A stretch of DNA of 64,000 nucleotides from Rhizobium giardinii bv. giardinii H152 (GCF_000379605.1 NZ_KB902579.1:307511-371510), one strand, 5' to 3'; shown: positions 46,114-56,379, numbered from the stretch's first letter. Made by a program: numbers and translations. The notes: generated by a model not told the origin, from the letters alone.

Positions 46114-48426
46114 TCACGCCGGATGCGAGGCTTCCACCACCGCGAGCGCTGCCATATTGACGACACCGCGTGAGGTGACGGATGGCGACAGGATGTGCGC
46201 TGGCAGGGCAGTACCGAGAAGGATCGGCCCGACATGCAGGCTGTCGGTCATGGTCTGGACGACACCGAGTGTTATGTTGGCGGCATCGAGATTGGGGAAG
46301 ACGAGCAGGTTGGCTTCACCGGTGAGCGTGCTGTTTGGCATGACGCGCTTGCGCAGGATCTCCGAAATCGCCGAATCACCGTGCATTTCGCCATCGGCTT
46401 CAAGGTCCGGCGCGAGCTCGCGCACGATCTGCATCGCCTTGCGCATCTTGGCGGCGCTGTCGGAATCCCTCGAGCCGAAATTCGAATGGGAAACGAGGGC
46501 TGCACGCGGCGTGATACCGAAGCGACGGATTTCCTGGGCGGCCATGACCGTCTTCTGGGCGATCTCTTCCGCCGTCGGGTCAAAGGTCACGTAAGTATCG
46601 GTGAGGAAGGTCGTGCCGCGCTGCGAGATCAGCAGGCTGAGCGCCGAAAAGTCGAGCACGCCTTCACGTTTGCCGATGATTTGCGAAACGGCACGCAGAT
46701 GGGCGCTGTAGCGGCCTTCGACGCCGCATATCAGCGCATCGGCTTCGCCGCGCCGGACGGCCAGAGCGCCGATGACGGTCTGGTTGGTTCTGACGATCGT
46801 GCGGGCCGCTTCCGGAATGACGCCGAGGCGACCGACCAGCGAGAAATACTCGTCGACATAATCGCGGAAACGCGGATCGCCTTCCGGATTGACGACCTCG
46901 AAATCCGTGTCCGGCCGGATGCGCAGGCCGTAGCGCTTCAGCCGTGTCTCGATGATGTGCGGACGGCCGATCAGGATCGGCCGTGCCGTGCCGTCCTCGA
47001 GCAGCACCTGGGCTGCGCGCAGCACGCGCTCGTCCTCGCCTTCGGAGAAGATTACCCGGTTCTTCTGGGCGTTCTTGGCGGCGGCGAAGATCGGCTTCAT
47101 GATGAAGCCGGAGCGGAAGACGAAGCGGTTGAGCTGGTCAAGATAGGCGTCGAAATCGTTGATCGGCCGGTTGGCAACGCCACTGTCGGCGGCAGCCTTG
47201 GCGACGGCCGGCGCAATGCGCAGGATCAGCCGCTGGTCGAACGGCGAGGGGATCAGGTAGTCCGGACCGAAGACCGGCGTTTCGCCGGAATAGGCGCGCG
47301 CGGCGACGTCCGACGGCTCTTCGCGGGCAAGCGCTGCGATGGCGCGCACGGCGGCCATCTTCATTTCCTCGTTGATCGTGCGGGCGCCGCAATCGAGCGC
47401 GCCGCGGAAGATAAAGGGGAAGCACAGGACGTTGTTGACCTGGTTGGGGAAGTCCGACCGGCCGGTGCAGATCATCGCGTCGGGACGCGCAGCGCGGGCA
47501 ACTTCCGGCATGATCTCCGGATTGGGGTTGGCAAGCGCCATGATGAGTGGCTTTTCGGCCATCTGCACCAGCAGTTCCGGCTTCAGAACGCCGGCTGCGG
47601 ACAGGCCGAGGAAAACGTCGGCACCGGCGATACTGTCGGCGAGCACCCGGTTTGCACTATCCTGCGCATAGATCGACTTCCACTGGTCCATCAGCACTTC
47701 GCGGCCGACATAGACGAGGCCTTCGAGATCGTGAACCCAGATGTTTTCGCGCCGCGCGCCGAGCGTGACGAGGAGATTGAGGCAGGCAAGGGCCGCGGCC
47801 CCTGCGCCTGACGTGACGATCTTTGCCTTGGCGATATCCTTGCCGGCCAGTTCGAGGCCATTGAGAATGGCGGCGGTAACGATGATTGCAGTACCATGCT
47901 GGTCATCATGGAAGACCGGGATATCCATCTTCTCGCGCAACTGGCGCTCGACTTCGAAGCATTCCGGCGCCTTGATATCCTCAAGGTTTATGCCACCGAA
48001 GGTAGGCTCCAGCGCTGCGACGACATTGACCATCTGGTCGATTTCGGGTGCATCGATCTCGATATCGAACACATCGATGCCGGCGAACTTCTTGAACAGG
48101 ACGGCCTTGCCTTCCATGACGGGCTTGGAAGCGAGCGGGCCGATATTGCCAAGGCCGAGAACGGCCGAGCCGTTGGAAACGACGGCGACCAGGTTGGCGC
48201 GGGCCGTGTAGTCGGCGGCCGTCGACGGATCGTCGCGGATGGCGAGGCACGGAGCCGCGACGCCTGGCGAATAGGCGAGTGCCAGGTCACGCTGGTTGCC
48301 GAGCGGCTTGGTTGGCTGGATCTCGAGCTTGCCGGGGCGCGGATAGCGGTGGAAGAAAAGCGCCTGTTCGTCGAGATCGCCGCTTGCTGGAACCGTTGGG
48401 GTCTTGGCCTTGTCGCCAGTGCTCAT
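46114..48426 (-). CDS. maeB: Malic enzyme fused to phosphotransacetylase-like domain (MaeB type)
   Basis: 770 residues, the same length as rhizobial malic enzymes. The N-terminal malic enzyme (about 15-430) has [48 protein letters not shown] (metal and substrate residues) and a Rossmann segment around [15 protein letters not shown]. The C-terminal phosphate-acetyltransferase-like domain (about 445-765) has [16 protein letters not shown] and ends in [11 protein letters not shown]; it is usually regulatory, not catalytic. The enzyme decarboxylates malate to pyruvate. Rhizobia have NAD- and NADP-preferring paralogs, and the cofactor here is not certain from the sequence. Single gene with a hairpin after it. 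Confidence 0.93.
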   Translation of the reverse strand: MSTGDKAKTPTVPASGDLDEQALFFHRYPRPGKLEIQPTKPLGNQRDLALAYSPGVAAPCLAIRDDPSTAADYTARANLVAVVSNGSAVLGLGNIGPLASKPVMEGKAVLFKKFAGIDVFDIEIDAPEIDQMVNVVAALEPTFGGINLEDIKAPECFEVERQLREKMDIPVFHDDQHGTAIIVTAAILNGLELAGKDIAKAKIVTSGAGAAALACLNLLVTLGARRENIWVHDLEGLVYVGREVLMDQWKSIYAQDSANRVLADSIAGADVFLGLSAAGVLKPELLVQMAEKPLIMALANPNPEIMPEVARAARPDAMICTGRSDFPNQVNNVLCFPFIFRGALDCGARTINEEMKMAAVRAIAALAREEPSDVAARAYSGETPVFGPDYLIPSPFDQRLILRIAPAVAKAAADSGVANRPINDFDAYLDQLNRFVFRSGFIMKPIFAAAKNAQKNRVIFSEGEDERVLRAAQVLLEDGTARPILIGRPHIIETRLKRYGLRIRPDTDFEVVNPEGDPRFRDYVDEYFSLVGRLGVIPEAARTIVRTNQTVIGALAVRRGEADALICGVEGRYSAHLRAVSQIIGKREGVLDFSALSLLISQRGTTFLTDTYVTFDPTAEEIAQKTVMAAQEIRRFGITPRAALVSHSNFGSRDSDSAAKMRKAMQIVRELAPDLEADGEMHGDSAISEILRKRVMPNSTLTGEANLLVFPNLDAANITLGVVQTMTDSLHVGPILLGTALPAHILSPSVTSRGVVNMAALAVVEASHPA

Positions 48427-48628
48427 ATTCGTGAATCCCTACCTTATCGTCGAGGCTCTTTTTGCACGAAACGGACGCCCCGTACAGTTTGGAACTGCCC
48501 GATTATCCCTGGTTCTCCGCGACAGCCGTTTCAATCGAAAAATGACCGATCCACCGCCTGTCATTCTCCTGAAACAAGAGTCTGTTTTTGACAGGGAATA
48601 GAGAGGCCCGATAGATCCGCGAGGCAGC

Positions 48629-49468
48629 ATGACCGAGAAAGAGCAAGACCCGCCCGTCCGTCGTTTCAGGACCCTGTTCATTTCCGATGTGCATCTGGGA
48701 TCGAAGGCTGCCAAGACCGACTATCTTCTGGATTTCCTGCGGGTCACGGAAGCCGAAACGATCATCCTCGTCGGCGACATCGTCGACGGCTGGCGGCTGA
48801 AACGCAGCTGGTACTGGCCGCAGTCGTGCAACGATGTTGTGCAGAAGCTGTTGCGCAAAGCCCGCAAGGGCAGCCGCATCATCTACATACCCGGCAACCA
48901 CGACGAATTCATGCGCGATTTTCCGGGCGTGCATTTCGGCGGCATCGAGGTTGCCCAACGGCATATTCACGAGGGCGCCGATGGCAAGACATATCTGGTG
49001 CTGCATGGCGATGAATTCGATGTCGTGGTGCGCAATGCGCGGCTGCTCGCCTATCTCGGTGACTGGGCCTATGACATGGCGATCCTCATCAATGTCGGGC
49101 TGTCGGCCGTGCGCCGCCGTCTCGGACTGCCTTACTGGTCGTTCTCGGCCTGGGCGAAGCTGCAGGTCAAGCATGCGGTCAATTTCATCGGCGAATTCCA
49201 GCGCGTGGTCGCCGACGAGGCGCGACGGGAAAATGCCGACGGCGTCATCTGCGGTCACATCCATCATGCGGTGATGGAGGATATCGACGGTGTTCGCTAT
49301 ATCAATACCGGCGACTGGGTGGAAAGCTGTACGGCGATTGCCGAACATCACGACGGTACGATGGAACTGATCACCTGGCGTGAGCTGAGCGGCGTTCCCG
49401 TCGTTCGCGAGGATACGACCGAGGTCGAAGCGATGATGGCGCGGGCACTTTCGCAACAGGCGGCTTAA
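48629..49468 (+). CDS. LpxH-like metallophosphoesterase
   Basis: 279 residues. The dimetal phosphoesterase motifs are all present: FISDVHLGS, VGDIVDGWRL, PGNHDEFM, LHGDEFDVVV and CGHIHHAV. The family resembles UDP-2,3-diacylglucosamine hydrolase (LpxH), but many alphaproteobacteria use LpxI for that lipid A step, so this LpxH2-type paralog may hydrolyse another pyrophosphate or phosphate of a lipid or sugar. No membrane segment; LpxH is peripheral. It is followed after 90 bases by an MFS gene in the same direction. Confidence 0.88.
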   Translation: MTEKEQDPPVRRFRTLFISDVHLGSKAAKTDYLLDFLRVTEAETIILVGDIVDGWRLKRSWYWPQSCNDVVQKLLRKARKGSRIIYIPGNHDEFMRDFPGVHFGGIEVAQRHIHEGADGKTYLVLHGDEFDVVVRNARLLAYLGDWAYDMAILINVGLSAVRRRLGLPYWSFSAWAKLQVKHAVNFIGEFQRVVADEARRENADGVICGHIHHAVMEDIDGVRYINTGDWVESCTAIAEHHDGTMELITWRELSGVPVVREDTTEVEAMMARALSQQAA

Positions 49469-49558
49469 AAACGACCGCGCAACGGCTGTAGGGAAATCTA
49501 GCTTCTAGCTTCGCTTGGCGGCTGTGATAAATCATGGACGTATAAATCAGGTCCCTCC

Positions 49559-50779
49559 ATGATTCCCTCGTCCCCGCCTCCTTACCGAGAGGATGCGCCG
49601 GCCTATTTCGTGCCGCGCATCGCCTTGCTGTTCTGCGCGCCATTGATCGTCAATGGTTTTGCCATGCCGTATTTTCCGGTGTGGCTCAGCACGCTGTCGC
49701 TCAGCGATTTCGAGATCGGCATCGTTCTCGCGGTGCCGATGTTCATACGCGTCATTACGGCGCCGCTGGCCGGGCTTCTGGCGGACAGGATCGGCGAGCG
49801 AGCCCGCGTGCTGATCTGGTCGGCGGTGCTGTCGCTGCTGACGGCGCTGGCGCTGTTCGTGTCGCACAGTTTCTGGTTCGTGCTGGTCATCTACGCATTG
49901 CAGGGCGGGGTCTATTCGCCCTATCTGCCAATCGTCGAGGCGATCGCCCTGACCGGCGTGCGGCGCTGGGGATTCGACTACGCCAGCATGCGCCTCTGGG
50001 GTTCCGTTGCCTTCATCGGCGCGACGATGTTCGGGGGCGTGATGATCGGTCTCTATGGCGGCGCCATGGTGTTGCCGGCCATGGCCTGCGCTTTCCTGCT
50101 GATGATCCTGTTGACCCTCATTGCGCCGCGCGTCGGCCGGCCGCGGCGTCCCTCGACGCTGACGACGCTGACGGAGCCGCCGCCAAAGGCATTGCGTAAA
50201 CTCGACCTGCAGATGCTTCTGATCGGCGTGACCTTGGTCAACGGCAGCCATGCGATGCTGTTTGCCTTCTCGGCGATCTATTGGCAGCATATCGGCTTCA
50301 GCGGCACGCAGATCGGCCTGTTGTGGAGTGCCGGCGTCGCAGCGGAAGTGGTGATGTTTGCCTGCGCCAAGGCGATCATCCGGCGCTTCAGCCTGTGGAC
50401 GATGATCTTTTCCGGCTGCGGCCTTGCGGTCGTGCGATGGATCATCTTCCCGATGGATCTCGGCTTCTGGGGCTATTTCGTGCTGCAGTGTTTTCACGCC
50501 TTCACCTATGCGATCATGCATACGGGCATGCAGATCATGCTGGTCCGGCGGGTGCCGGAGGAGCAGGAGGCTTCTGCGCAGGGGCTGTATTTCTTCTATA
50601 CCGGCGTGTTTACGGCGATCTTCACCTTTGCCTCCGGCTATTTTTACAGCTGGTTCGGCGTCCAGGGTTTCTATTCGATGTCTGCGGTCGCTCTTGTCGG
50701 GTGCGGCTCGGTGTTGGCGGCCTGGTCTCTTCAGCCCCAGAGGGCGGCGAGCGGCGGAAAGACCTTGGAGGCCTCGTAG
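49559..50779 (+). CDS. MFS transporter (MFS_1-like/HcaT group)
   Basis: 406 residues and about 12 transmembrane segments. The pattern PRIALLFCAPLIVNGFAMPYFPVWLSTLSLSD at the start and the FRxxRxWG-like element YASMRLWGSVAF at about 140 resemble the phenylpropionate-permease-like MFS group. The second half starts after the basic linker PRRPSTLTTL. The substrate is unknown. The 3' end overlaps the convergent epimerase gene by 49 bases. Confidence 0.85.
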   Translation: MIPSSPPPYREDAPAYFVPRIALLFCAPLIVNGFAMPYFPVWLSTLSLSDFEIGIVLAVPMFIRVITAPLAGLLADRIGERARVLIWSAVLSLLTALALFVSHSFWFVLVIYALQGGVYSPYLPIVEAIALTGVRRWGFDYASMRLWGSVAFIGATMFGGVMIGLYGGAMVLPAMACAFLLMILLTLIAPRVGRPRRPSTLTTLTEPPPKALRKLDLQMLLIGVTLVNGSHAMLFAFSAIYWQHIGFSGTQIGLLWSAGVAAEVVMFACAKAIIRRFSLWTMIFSGCGLAVVRWIIFPMDLGFWGYFVLQCFHAFTYAIMHTGMQIMLVRRVPEEQEASAQGLYFFYTGVFTAIFTFASGYFYSWFGVQGFYSMSAVALVGCGSVLAAWSLQPQRAASGGKTLEAS

Positions 50780-51714
50780 CGCAGGCCAGGCTCCCGGTCG
50801 CGGGAAAGAAGCAGCGCGCCGTCGAGATCGACGAATTCGGCTCCTTGCGCCAGCAGAACGGCCGGCGCCATCGCCAGCGAAGTGCCGACCATGCAGCCGA
50901 CCATGATCTTCAGGTTCAGGGCGCGCGCCGCGTCCCGCATGCGCAGCGCTTCCGTCAGGCCGCCGGTCTTGTCGAGTTTGATGTTCACGGCATCGTAGAG
51001 CCCGGCCAGTTTCGACAGGTCTTCGGTCTTGTGCACGCTTTCGTCGGCGCAGACCGGAACGGGACGGGAGACGGACGCCAGCAGGCTATCCTGACCGGCG
51101 GGAAGGGGCTGTTCGATCAGAGCGACGCCCTCTCCGGCGCAGACGCCGAAATGATAGGCCAGATTGGCTTCCGTCCAACCCTCATTGGCATCGAGAATGA
51201 TGGCGCTGTCGGGGGCTGCTGCTCGCACCGCACGAATGCGGGAGGCATCGTCGGCGGTTCCCACCTTGATCTTGAGCAGCGCCCGATGGGCGTGTTGCGC
51301 GGCCTGGGCTGCCATTGCCTGAGGCTCGCCGAGCGAGATGGTATAGGCGGTGGTGAGCGGCGCCGGTTCGGCGAGATTTGCAAGGACAAAGGCGCGTTTG
51401 CCGGAGGATTTCGCTTCAAGGTCCCAGAGCGCGCAATCGACGGCATTGCGTGCCGCGCCGGCCTTCATCGCGCTCAGCAACCCTTCACGGTCAACGTCCG
51501 CCTCGATTTCCGAACGGATCGCTTCGATTTCGGCGATCACGCTGTCGATGGTCTCGCCGTAGCGACCATAAGGCACGCATTCGCCGATGCCGGCAAAGCC
51601 GTCGTGTGAAATGCGGCAAGTGACCACAGAGGCCGTTGTCTTGCTGCCGCGCGAAATGGTGAAGCTTCCGGCGATCGGGAAGTGCTCGACGGCTGTGGCA
51701 AGCAAACGGGTCAT
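50731..51714 (-). CDS. Dipeptide epimerase (enolase superfamily)
   Basis: 327 residues from the ATG at 51714, with AGGAG six bases upstream; the longer frame to 51750 is unlikely. The muconate-lactonizing-enzyme subgroup pattern is clear: RALLKIKVGT (KxK catalytic lysine), IILDANEGWTE (metal Asp), ALIEQPLP (metal Glu), VCADESVH (metal Asp) and NIKLDKTGGL (second catalytic Lys). The KxK motif and length suit L-Ala-D/L-Glu epimerase, used for recycling murein peptides. Other dipeptide specificities are possible. The 3' end overlaps the MFS gene by 49 bases. Confidence 0.91.
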   Translation of the reverse strand: MTRLLATAVEHFPIAGSFTISRGSKTTASVVTCRISHDGFAGIGECVPYGRYGETIDSVIAEIEAIRSEIEADVDREGLLSAMKAGAARNAVDCALWDLEAKSSGKRAFVLANLAEPAPLTTAYTISLGEPQAMAAQAAQHAHRALLKIKVGTADDASRIRAVRAAAPDSAIILDANEGWTEANLAYHFGVCAGEGVALIEQPLPAGQDSLLASVSRPVPVCADESVHKTEDLSKLAGLYDAVNIKLDKTGGLTEALRMRDAARALNLKIMVGCMVGTSLAMAPAVLLAQGAEFVDLDGALLLSRDREPGLRYEASKVFPPLAALWG

Positions 51715-51824
51715 CGGTATCTCCTGTGGTATCCATAGCGCAGCGACCAACCGTTTGTTTCAGAAACGTTTCAATCGGTGACAGATGGGGCTCGAGCGGC
51801 TATGAGTCGCTGACGTTTTATCAA

Positions 51825-52997
51825 ATGCAGCCATCTCCGAAAGAGCCAACAGACGTGACGCGTTCGCAAATGAAAACCGGCACCGACGTGCAACTGGACG
51901 AGGCGGGCAAGAGCGGAACCCGGATCTACCGATTCAGCGGTGATTGGCGCAGCGCATCCGTGCATACGATCATGTCGCGGTTGAGCGAGCTTGCTTCCAA
52001 AGACGGTAAAGCGGCCGAAGTCGATCTGAGTGACATCACGGCGATGGATACGGCCGGCGCATGGATCATCAGCCGCTTTATGTCCAAGATCGGGGACGTC
52101 AAGCTGACCAGCAACAATCCACGTTATCTGGAGCTTCTGGGTGCCTTGCCTGACGAATTGCCGGAGCCGGGCGCCGAGCCGAAGCAATTCACCTCCCGTT
52201 TCGCGCGCTTCTTCGCCCCTATTGGCGAGGCTGTCCTGTCTGCCTGGGAAGATACCGTGGCGGCGATGTTCATTCTCGGCTCCGCCGTTCGCGGCGCGCA
52301 ACTGAAGTTGGGACGTCACAGCGGCCTGTCTCCGGCTGCGATCGTCAACCAGGTCGACCGGATGGGTGTGCAGGCCGTTCCGATCATCATGCTGATGTCG
52401 TTTCTGATCGGCGCGATCATCGCCCAGCAGGGCGCATTCCAGCTTCGCTATTTCGGCGCCGAACTGTTCGTCGTCGATCTGGTCGGCATCTTGCAGCTTC
52501 GCGAAATTGGCGTTCTGTTGACGGCAATCATGATCGCCGGACGGTCCGGCAGCGCCATCACGGCCGAAATCGGCTCGATGAAGATGCGCGAGGAGATCGA
52601 TGCGCTGAAGGTGATGGGGCTGAGCCCTATCGGGGTACTCGTATTCCCGCGACTGGTGGCGCTGACGGTGGCATTGCCGCTGTTGACCATCGTCGCCAAT
52701 TTCTCCGCGTTGACGGGGGCTGCCGTCGTTGCCTGGGGTTACTCCGGCATCACCTTCGCGACCTTCCTGGCGCGGTTGCAGGAGGCGGTCGATTTCTCCT
52801 CCGTGCTGGCCGGCATGATCAAGGCGCCGTTCATGGCATTGATCATCGGCGTTGTCGCTGCCGTGGAAGGCTTGAAAGTCGGCGGCAGTGCCGAATCGCT
52901 CGGCAGGCACGTGACGCAATCGGTGGTGAAGTCGATCTTCGTGGTTATCCTGGTCGACGGCCTGTTTGCGATGTTCTACGCATCGATCGATTTCTGA
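51825..52997 (+). CDS. mlaE: STAS-domain MlaE-family ABC permease
   Basis: 390 residues from the ATG at 51825; the start is uncertain, since no clear ribosome binding site is seen before it or before the internal ATG at 51870. An N-terminal STAS/MlaB-like domain (about 20-110: VDLSDITAMDTAGAWIISRF) is fused to an MlaE permease (about 130-388) with NQVDRMGVQAVPIIMLMSFL, then IAGRSGSAITAEIGSMK and the EEIDALKVMGLSP motif. In E. coli, MlaB and MlaE are separate proteins. It forms the inner-membrane core of a lipid transporter that keeps phospholipid out of the outer leaflet. Its stop overlaps the ATPase start. Confidence 0.93.
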   Translation: MQPSPKEPTDVTRSQMKTGTDVQLDEAGKSGTRIYRFSGDWRSASVHTIMSRLSELASKDGKAAEVDLSDITAMDTAGAWIISRFMSKIGDVKLTSNNPRYLELLGALPDELPEPGAEPKQFTSRFARFFAPIGEAVLSAWEDTVAAMFILGSAVRGAQLKLGRHSGLSPAAIVNQVDRMGVQAVPIIMLMSFLIGAIIAQQGAFQLRYFGAELFVVDLVGILQLREIGVLLTAIMIAGRSGSAITAEIGSMKMREEIDALKVMGLSPIGVLVFPRLVALTVALPLLTIVANFSALTGAAVVAWGYSGITFATFLARLQEAVDFSSVLAGMIKAPFMALIIGVVAAVEGLKVGGSAESLGRHVTQSVVKSIFVVILVDGLFAMFYASIDF

Positions 52998-53848
52998 TGG
53001 AAGAGGTTTGGCCGGTGGAGCCGATAGACGACGCAATGATGGACGAGAAAGAGGTGCGCGGCGGAGACGGTGCGGAAATCGTTCTGTCCGTTAGAGATCT
53101 GACGGTCGGGTTCGGTTCCAATATCGTGCTCGACAAGCTCAATCTCGACATCTATCGCGGTGAAATCCTCGGCTTCGTCGGTGCTTCGGGTACCGGCAAA
53201 TCGGTTCTGATGCGCACCGTCCTGCGCCTGCTCCCGCGCCGCTCCGGCTCGATCAAGATCCTCGGTGTAGAATATGACGAGGTCAGTGAAGAGGAGCGCA
53301 TGGAACTCGACATGCGCCTCGGCGTGCTCTTCCAGCACGGCGCGCTGTTTTCCTCGCTGACGGTCATGGAAAACATCCAGGTGCCGATGCGGGAATATCT
53401 GAACCTGCCGCAGGATCTGATGGACGAACTGGCGCGGCTGAAGATCGACATGGTGGGCCTGGCGCCGGAGGCTGCGGACAAGTTTCCTTCGGAGCTCTCC
53501 GGCGGCATGATCAAGCGTGCAGCGCTGGCGCGGGCCCTGGCGCTCGATCCGGACCTGGTTTTCCTCGATGAGCCGACCTCCGGCCTCGACCCCATCGGCG
53601 CCGCCGAGTTCGACAACCTGATCGCCAAACTGCGCGACACCCTGGGATTGACCGTGTATATGGTGACTCACGATCTCGACAGCCTGTTCTCGGTCTGCGA
53701 CCGGATCGCGGTGCTCGGGCAGAAGCGGGTTCTCGTCGAAGGCACGATCGAGGATATGCTGACCTGTGACGACGATTGGGTGAAGTCCTATTTCCGCGGC
53801 AAGCGTGCGCGCTCGATTGTCCGCGGCGGCGACAAGAAGGCCTCCTGA
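52997..53848 (+). CDS. mlaF: MlaF-type ABC ATPase
   Basis: 283 residues. Walker A GASGTGKSVLM, Q-loop at VLFQHGALF, signature LSGGM (the MlaF-like variant), Walker B DLVFLDEPTSGLD, His-switch at THDLDS. Its ATG overlaps the last base of the permease stop, showing tight translational coupling. It powers the Mla complex of STAS-MlaE, MlaF and MlaD. The N-terminal 30 residues are an acidic extension of no known role. Confidence 0.94.
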   Translation: MEEVWPVEPIDDAMMDEKEVRGGDGAEIVLSVRDLTVGFGSNIVLDKLNLDIYRGEILGFVGASGTGKSVLMRTVLRLLPRRSGSIKILGVEYDEVSEEERMELDMRLGVLFQHGALFSSLTVMENIQVPMREYLNLPQDLMDELARLKIDMVGLAPEAADKFPSELSGGMIKRAALARALALDPDLVFLDEPTSGLDPIGAAEFDNLIAKLRDTLGLTVYMVTHDLDSLFSVCDRIAVLGQKRVLVEGTIEDMLTCDDDWVKSYFRGKRARSIVRGGDKKAS

Positions 53849-53918
53849 GTGCGCCGTTCATGATTTTGATTGAAGCAAGGAACCGCGCTTGCGGCCTCCC
53901 TGAAGGATACCGGTAGCA

Positions 53919-55289
53919 ATGGAAACAAAAGCCAACTACGCCATCGTCGGTTTTTTCACCGTCATGGTCATCTTCGCGGCCTTCGGCTTCGTCTACTGGA
54001 TGTCGCAATATGGGCGCAGCGGTGAGATGGTGGAACTGGTGATCAGCATTCCTGGCTCGGCCAATGGATTGAGCGTCGGTTCCCCGGTGCGGTTCAACGG
54101 TATTCCCGTCGGTTCGGTCCGCAGTCTGGCAATCAATTCCAACGATCCCCGCTATTCCGTTGCCGTGACCGAAGTCTCTGCGGACGCACCCGTTCTCAAA
54201 TCAACGACCGCGACCCTTGAAATCCAGGGCCTGACCGGTGCGGCCTATATCGAGCTCAGCGGTGGTAACAAGGGTGAGGAAAACATCCTGCGGAAGGCGC
54301 TGGAAGAGGGCAGGTCGGCGCAGATGACCGCCGACCAGTCCAGTGTCACGAGCCTCCTGGCGACAGCCGACAAGATCATGGACCGGGCGAACGCTGCGAT
54401 CGGCGATATCCAGGGATTCGTCAAGGATGTGCGCGGGCCGCTGACCAGCACGATCTCCAATGCCGACCGCTTTTCCAGAGCCCTGGCCGACAACTCGGAC
54501 GGCATCGATGCGTTCCTGAAGAGCGTCAGCGCCTTGTCGACATCGATCACGGCGGCAGCCGGCAAGCTCGATTCGACGCTGACGTCAGCCGATGCACTGG
54601 TGAAAGCCGTCGATACGAAAAAAATCGATCATATCGTCAGCAACGTCGAGAAGATGAGCGACGACCTGCGCGCGGCCTCCGGCGGCGTGGCCGATACGAT
54701 CGCCAGCTTCCGCAAGACCGCAGAGACCTACGAGCGCCTTGGCCAGAATGCCACAACGACGCTGAGCCGCGTCGATACGCTGCTTGCGGCGGTCGACAGC
54801 CAGAAGGTGAATGGCGTCGTCAACGACGTGTCGGCCGCAAGCGCCGATGTCCGCAAGACGGCCGCCTCCATCAGCGACTTCGCCGACCGGATCAAGGGCC
54901 GCCAGAACGACATCGACCAGACGATCACCGACGTGACCCAGATGGCCAACAAGCTGAATGCCGCATCGAGCCGCGTCGATGGCATTCTGGTCAAGCTCGA
55001 CGGTTTCCTCGGCGATGCCGACGCGCCGTCCCTGTCGGCCGATGCCCGTGCAACGCTCGCCTCCTTCCGCAAGATGGCGGACAATCTGAACGCTCAGATC
55101 GGTCCGATCGCCGACAATCTGAAACGGTTCTCCAGCTCGGGGTTGCGGGATGTCGAGGCGCTGGTCACCGAGACGCGCCGGACGGTCCAGAACCTCGATA
55201 CCACGATCTCGACCTTCGACAGGGATCCGCAGCGGCTGTTGTTCGGAGGCGAGACCGTCAAACAATATGACGGCCGCACACGCCGCTGA
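53919..55289 (+). CDS. mlaD: MlaD-family (MCE-domain) lipid transport protein
   Basis: 456 residues. A single transmembrane helix (about 6-28, YAIVGFFTVMVIFAAFGFVY) is followed by one MCE domain (about 40-115: GSANGLSVGSPVRFNGIPVG, then GAAYIELSGG). The long remainder (about 130-430) is helical with heptad-like Ser/Asp/Ala/Lys runs and is predicted to form an extended periplasmic coil. It is longer than E. coli MlaD (about 180 residues) and resembles the longer MCE proteins that form tunnels. GAAGGAT precedes the ATG. Confidence 0.93.
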   Translation: METKANYAIVGFFTVMVIFAAFGFVYWMSQYGRSGEMVELVISIPGSANGLSVGSPVRFNGIPVGSVRSLAINSNDPRYSVAVTEVSADAPVLKSTTATLEIQGLTGAAYIELSGGNKGEENILRKALEEGRSAQMTADQSSVTSLLATADKIMDRANAAIGDIQGFVKDVRGPLTSTISNADRFSRALADNSDGIDAFLKSVSALSTSITAAAGKLDSTLTSADALVKAVDTKKIDHIVSNVEKMSDDLRAASGGVADTIASFRKTAETYERLGQNATTTLSRVDTLLAAVDSQKVNGVVNDVSAASADVRKTAASISDFADRIKGRQNDIDQTITDVTQMANKLNAASSRVDGILVKLDGFLGDADAPSLSADARATLASFRKMADNLNAQIGPIADNLKRFSSSGLRDVEALVTETRRTVQNLDTTISTFDRDPQRLLFGGETVKQYDGRTRR

Positions 55290-55494
55290 TCTCCGCATGT
55301 CGTTTCTGTTTTTGCTTCGATATTTCCCGCTGACTTAGCCCGCGAATCGCGTATGGCTTCCTACACGTCGATTGTGCGTGGCAAGGCTGCAAGCCTTGCC
55401 GGAATTCTGCCGTACCTGCGGAGGCTTGGCAGTAATTTGGCTTGTTTTGACCAGATGAGCCTTTAAGTTGCTGCTGATTGGCGAAGGATAGTGT

Positions 55495-56115
55495 TTGAAA
55501 ATGAATTTTCCGGACGCGCTGTTTGGTCGAAAGGCAGGATTGATCCGGGCCTGCACCGCTTTTTTCCTGGCCGCCATGATCTCAGCCTGCGCCGGAAAAC
55601 CCAGCAACGACACCTTTAGCCTTTCTTCCACGCCGGTCATCGAGGGGCCGGCGTCCACCGGCAAGCAGATCCTCGTTCCCGAGCCGTCCGCACTGAAGGC
55701 GCTCGACGGCGATCAGATCGTTATCCGGCTGTCCGGCTCCGAAATCCAGTATCTGGCCAAATCGCAATGGAGCGACAGGCTGCCAAAGATGGTTCAGGCG
55801 AAGCTGCTCCAGACCTTCGAAAATACCGGCAAGATCGCCGGCGTCGGCAAGCCGGGCCAAGGGCTTGCCATCGATTACCAGTTGATCACGGATATCCGGT
55901 CGTTCGAAATATCGACAGAGGGCGCCGACACGGCCGTCGTCGAGATCTTCGCCAAGCTCCTCAACGACCGCAACGGTACGGTGAGCAGGCAAAAGGCGTT
56001 TCGCGCGACGGTTCCGGTGCGTGGCAGCGGGCAACTCGCTTTCGTCGCTGCGCTGGACGGCGCTTTTGCGCAGGTCGCCGCCGATATCGTCTCCTGGACG
56101 CTGACGGCGATCTGA
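55495..56115 (+). CDS. ABC-type transport auxiliary lipoprotein (PqiC/DUF330-like)
   Basis: 206 residues from a TTG at 55495, with AAGGA about six bases upstream; an ATG at 55501 is the alternative. The signal ends in AMISACAG, a lipobox-like site, so it is probably a lipoprotein. The DUF330/ABC-type auxiliary fold is suggested by the VIRLSGSEIQYLAKSQWSDR pattern (as in LAxxxWAxxL), then LIQTF-like helices (LLQTFENTGKI) and strands (LAIDYQLITDIRSFEI). It follows mlaD by 205 bases and is the likely outer-membrane-side partner of the transporter. Confidence 0.85.
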   Translation: MKMNFPDALFGRKAGLIRACTAFFLAAMISACAGKPSNDTFSLSSTPVIEGPASTGKQILVPEPSALKALDGDQIVIRLSGSEIQYLAKSQWSDRLPKMVQAKLLQTFENTGKIAGVGKPGQGLAIDYQLITDIRSFEISTEGADTAVVEIFAKLLNDRNGTVSRQKAFRATVPVRGSGQLAFVAALDGAFAQVAADIVSWTLTAI

Positions 56116-56379
56116 TCAGGCGACCGAGATCCTGTTGACGATTTCGGCGACGCCCTCGACGGTGCGCGCGGCCTCTTCAGCTCTTTCCACCTCTTCGATG
56201 GTCGAAACACTGCCCGTCAGAAGGATCGTGTTTCCCTTGGAGATCACGGAGACATCCGAGGCGTCGAGCCCGTCAACCGTTGCCAGGCAATTGGCGACGC
56301 GTGTCTCCAGGTCCGCCTGGTCCTGCGGAAAAAACTCTTCCGGCGTTTCGCCGTAAAACGTCCGCTCCTTGAACACCAT
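56116..56379 (-). CDS. BON-domain protein
   Basis: 87 residues from the ATG at 56379, with GGAGG nine bases upstream; the longer frame to 56520 is unlikely. The BON pattern is seen at about 20-85: LETRVANCLATVDGLDASDV, then LLTGSVSTIEEVERAEEAA and VEGVAEIVNRI. No signal peptide. BON domains bind phospholipid or other membranes in proteins such as OsmY, DolP and Kbp. It ends back to back with the transport lipoprotein gene. Confidence 0.85.
   Translation of the reverse strand: MVFKERTFYGETPEEFFPQDQADLETRVANCLATVDGLDASDVSVISKGNTILLTGSVSTIEEVERAEEAARTVEGVAEIVNRISVA

Noticed and set aside
46195-47811. Long plus-strand frame opposite maeB
   Set aside because: maeB is unmistakable on the other strand, and this frame shows no family motif or ribosome binding site.
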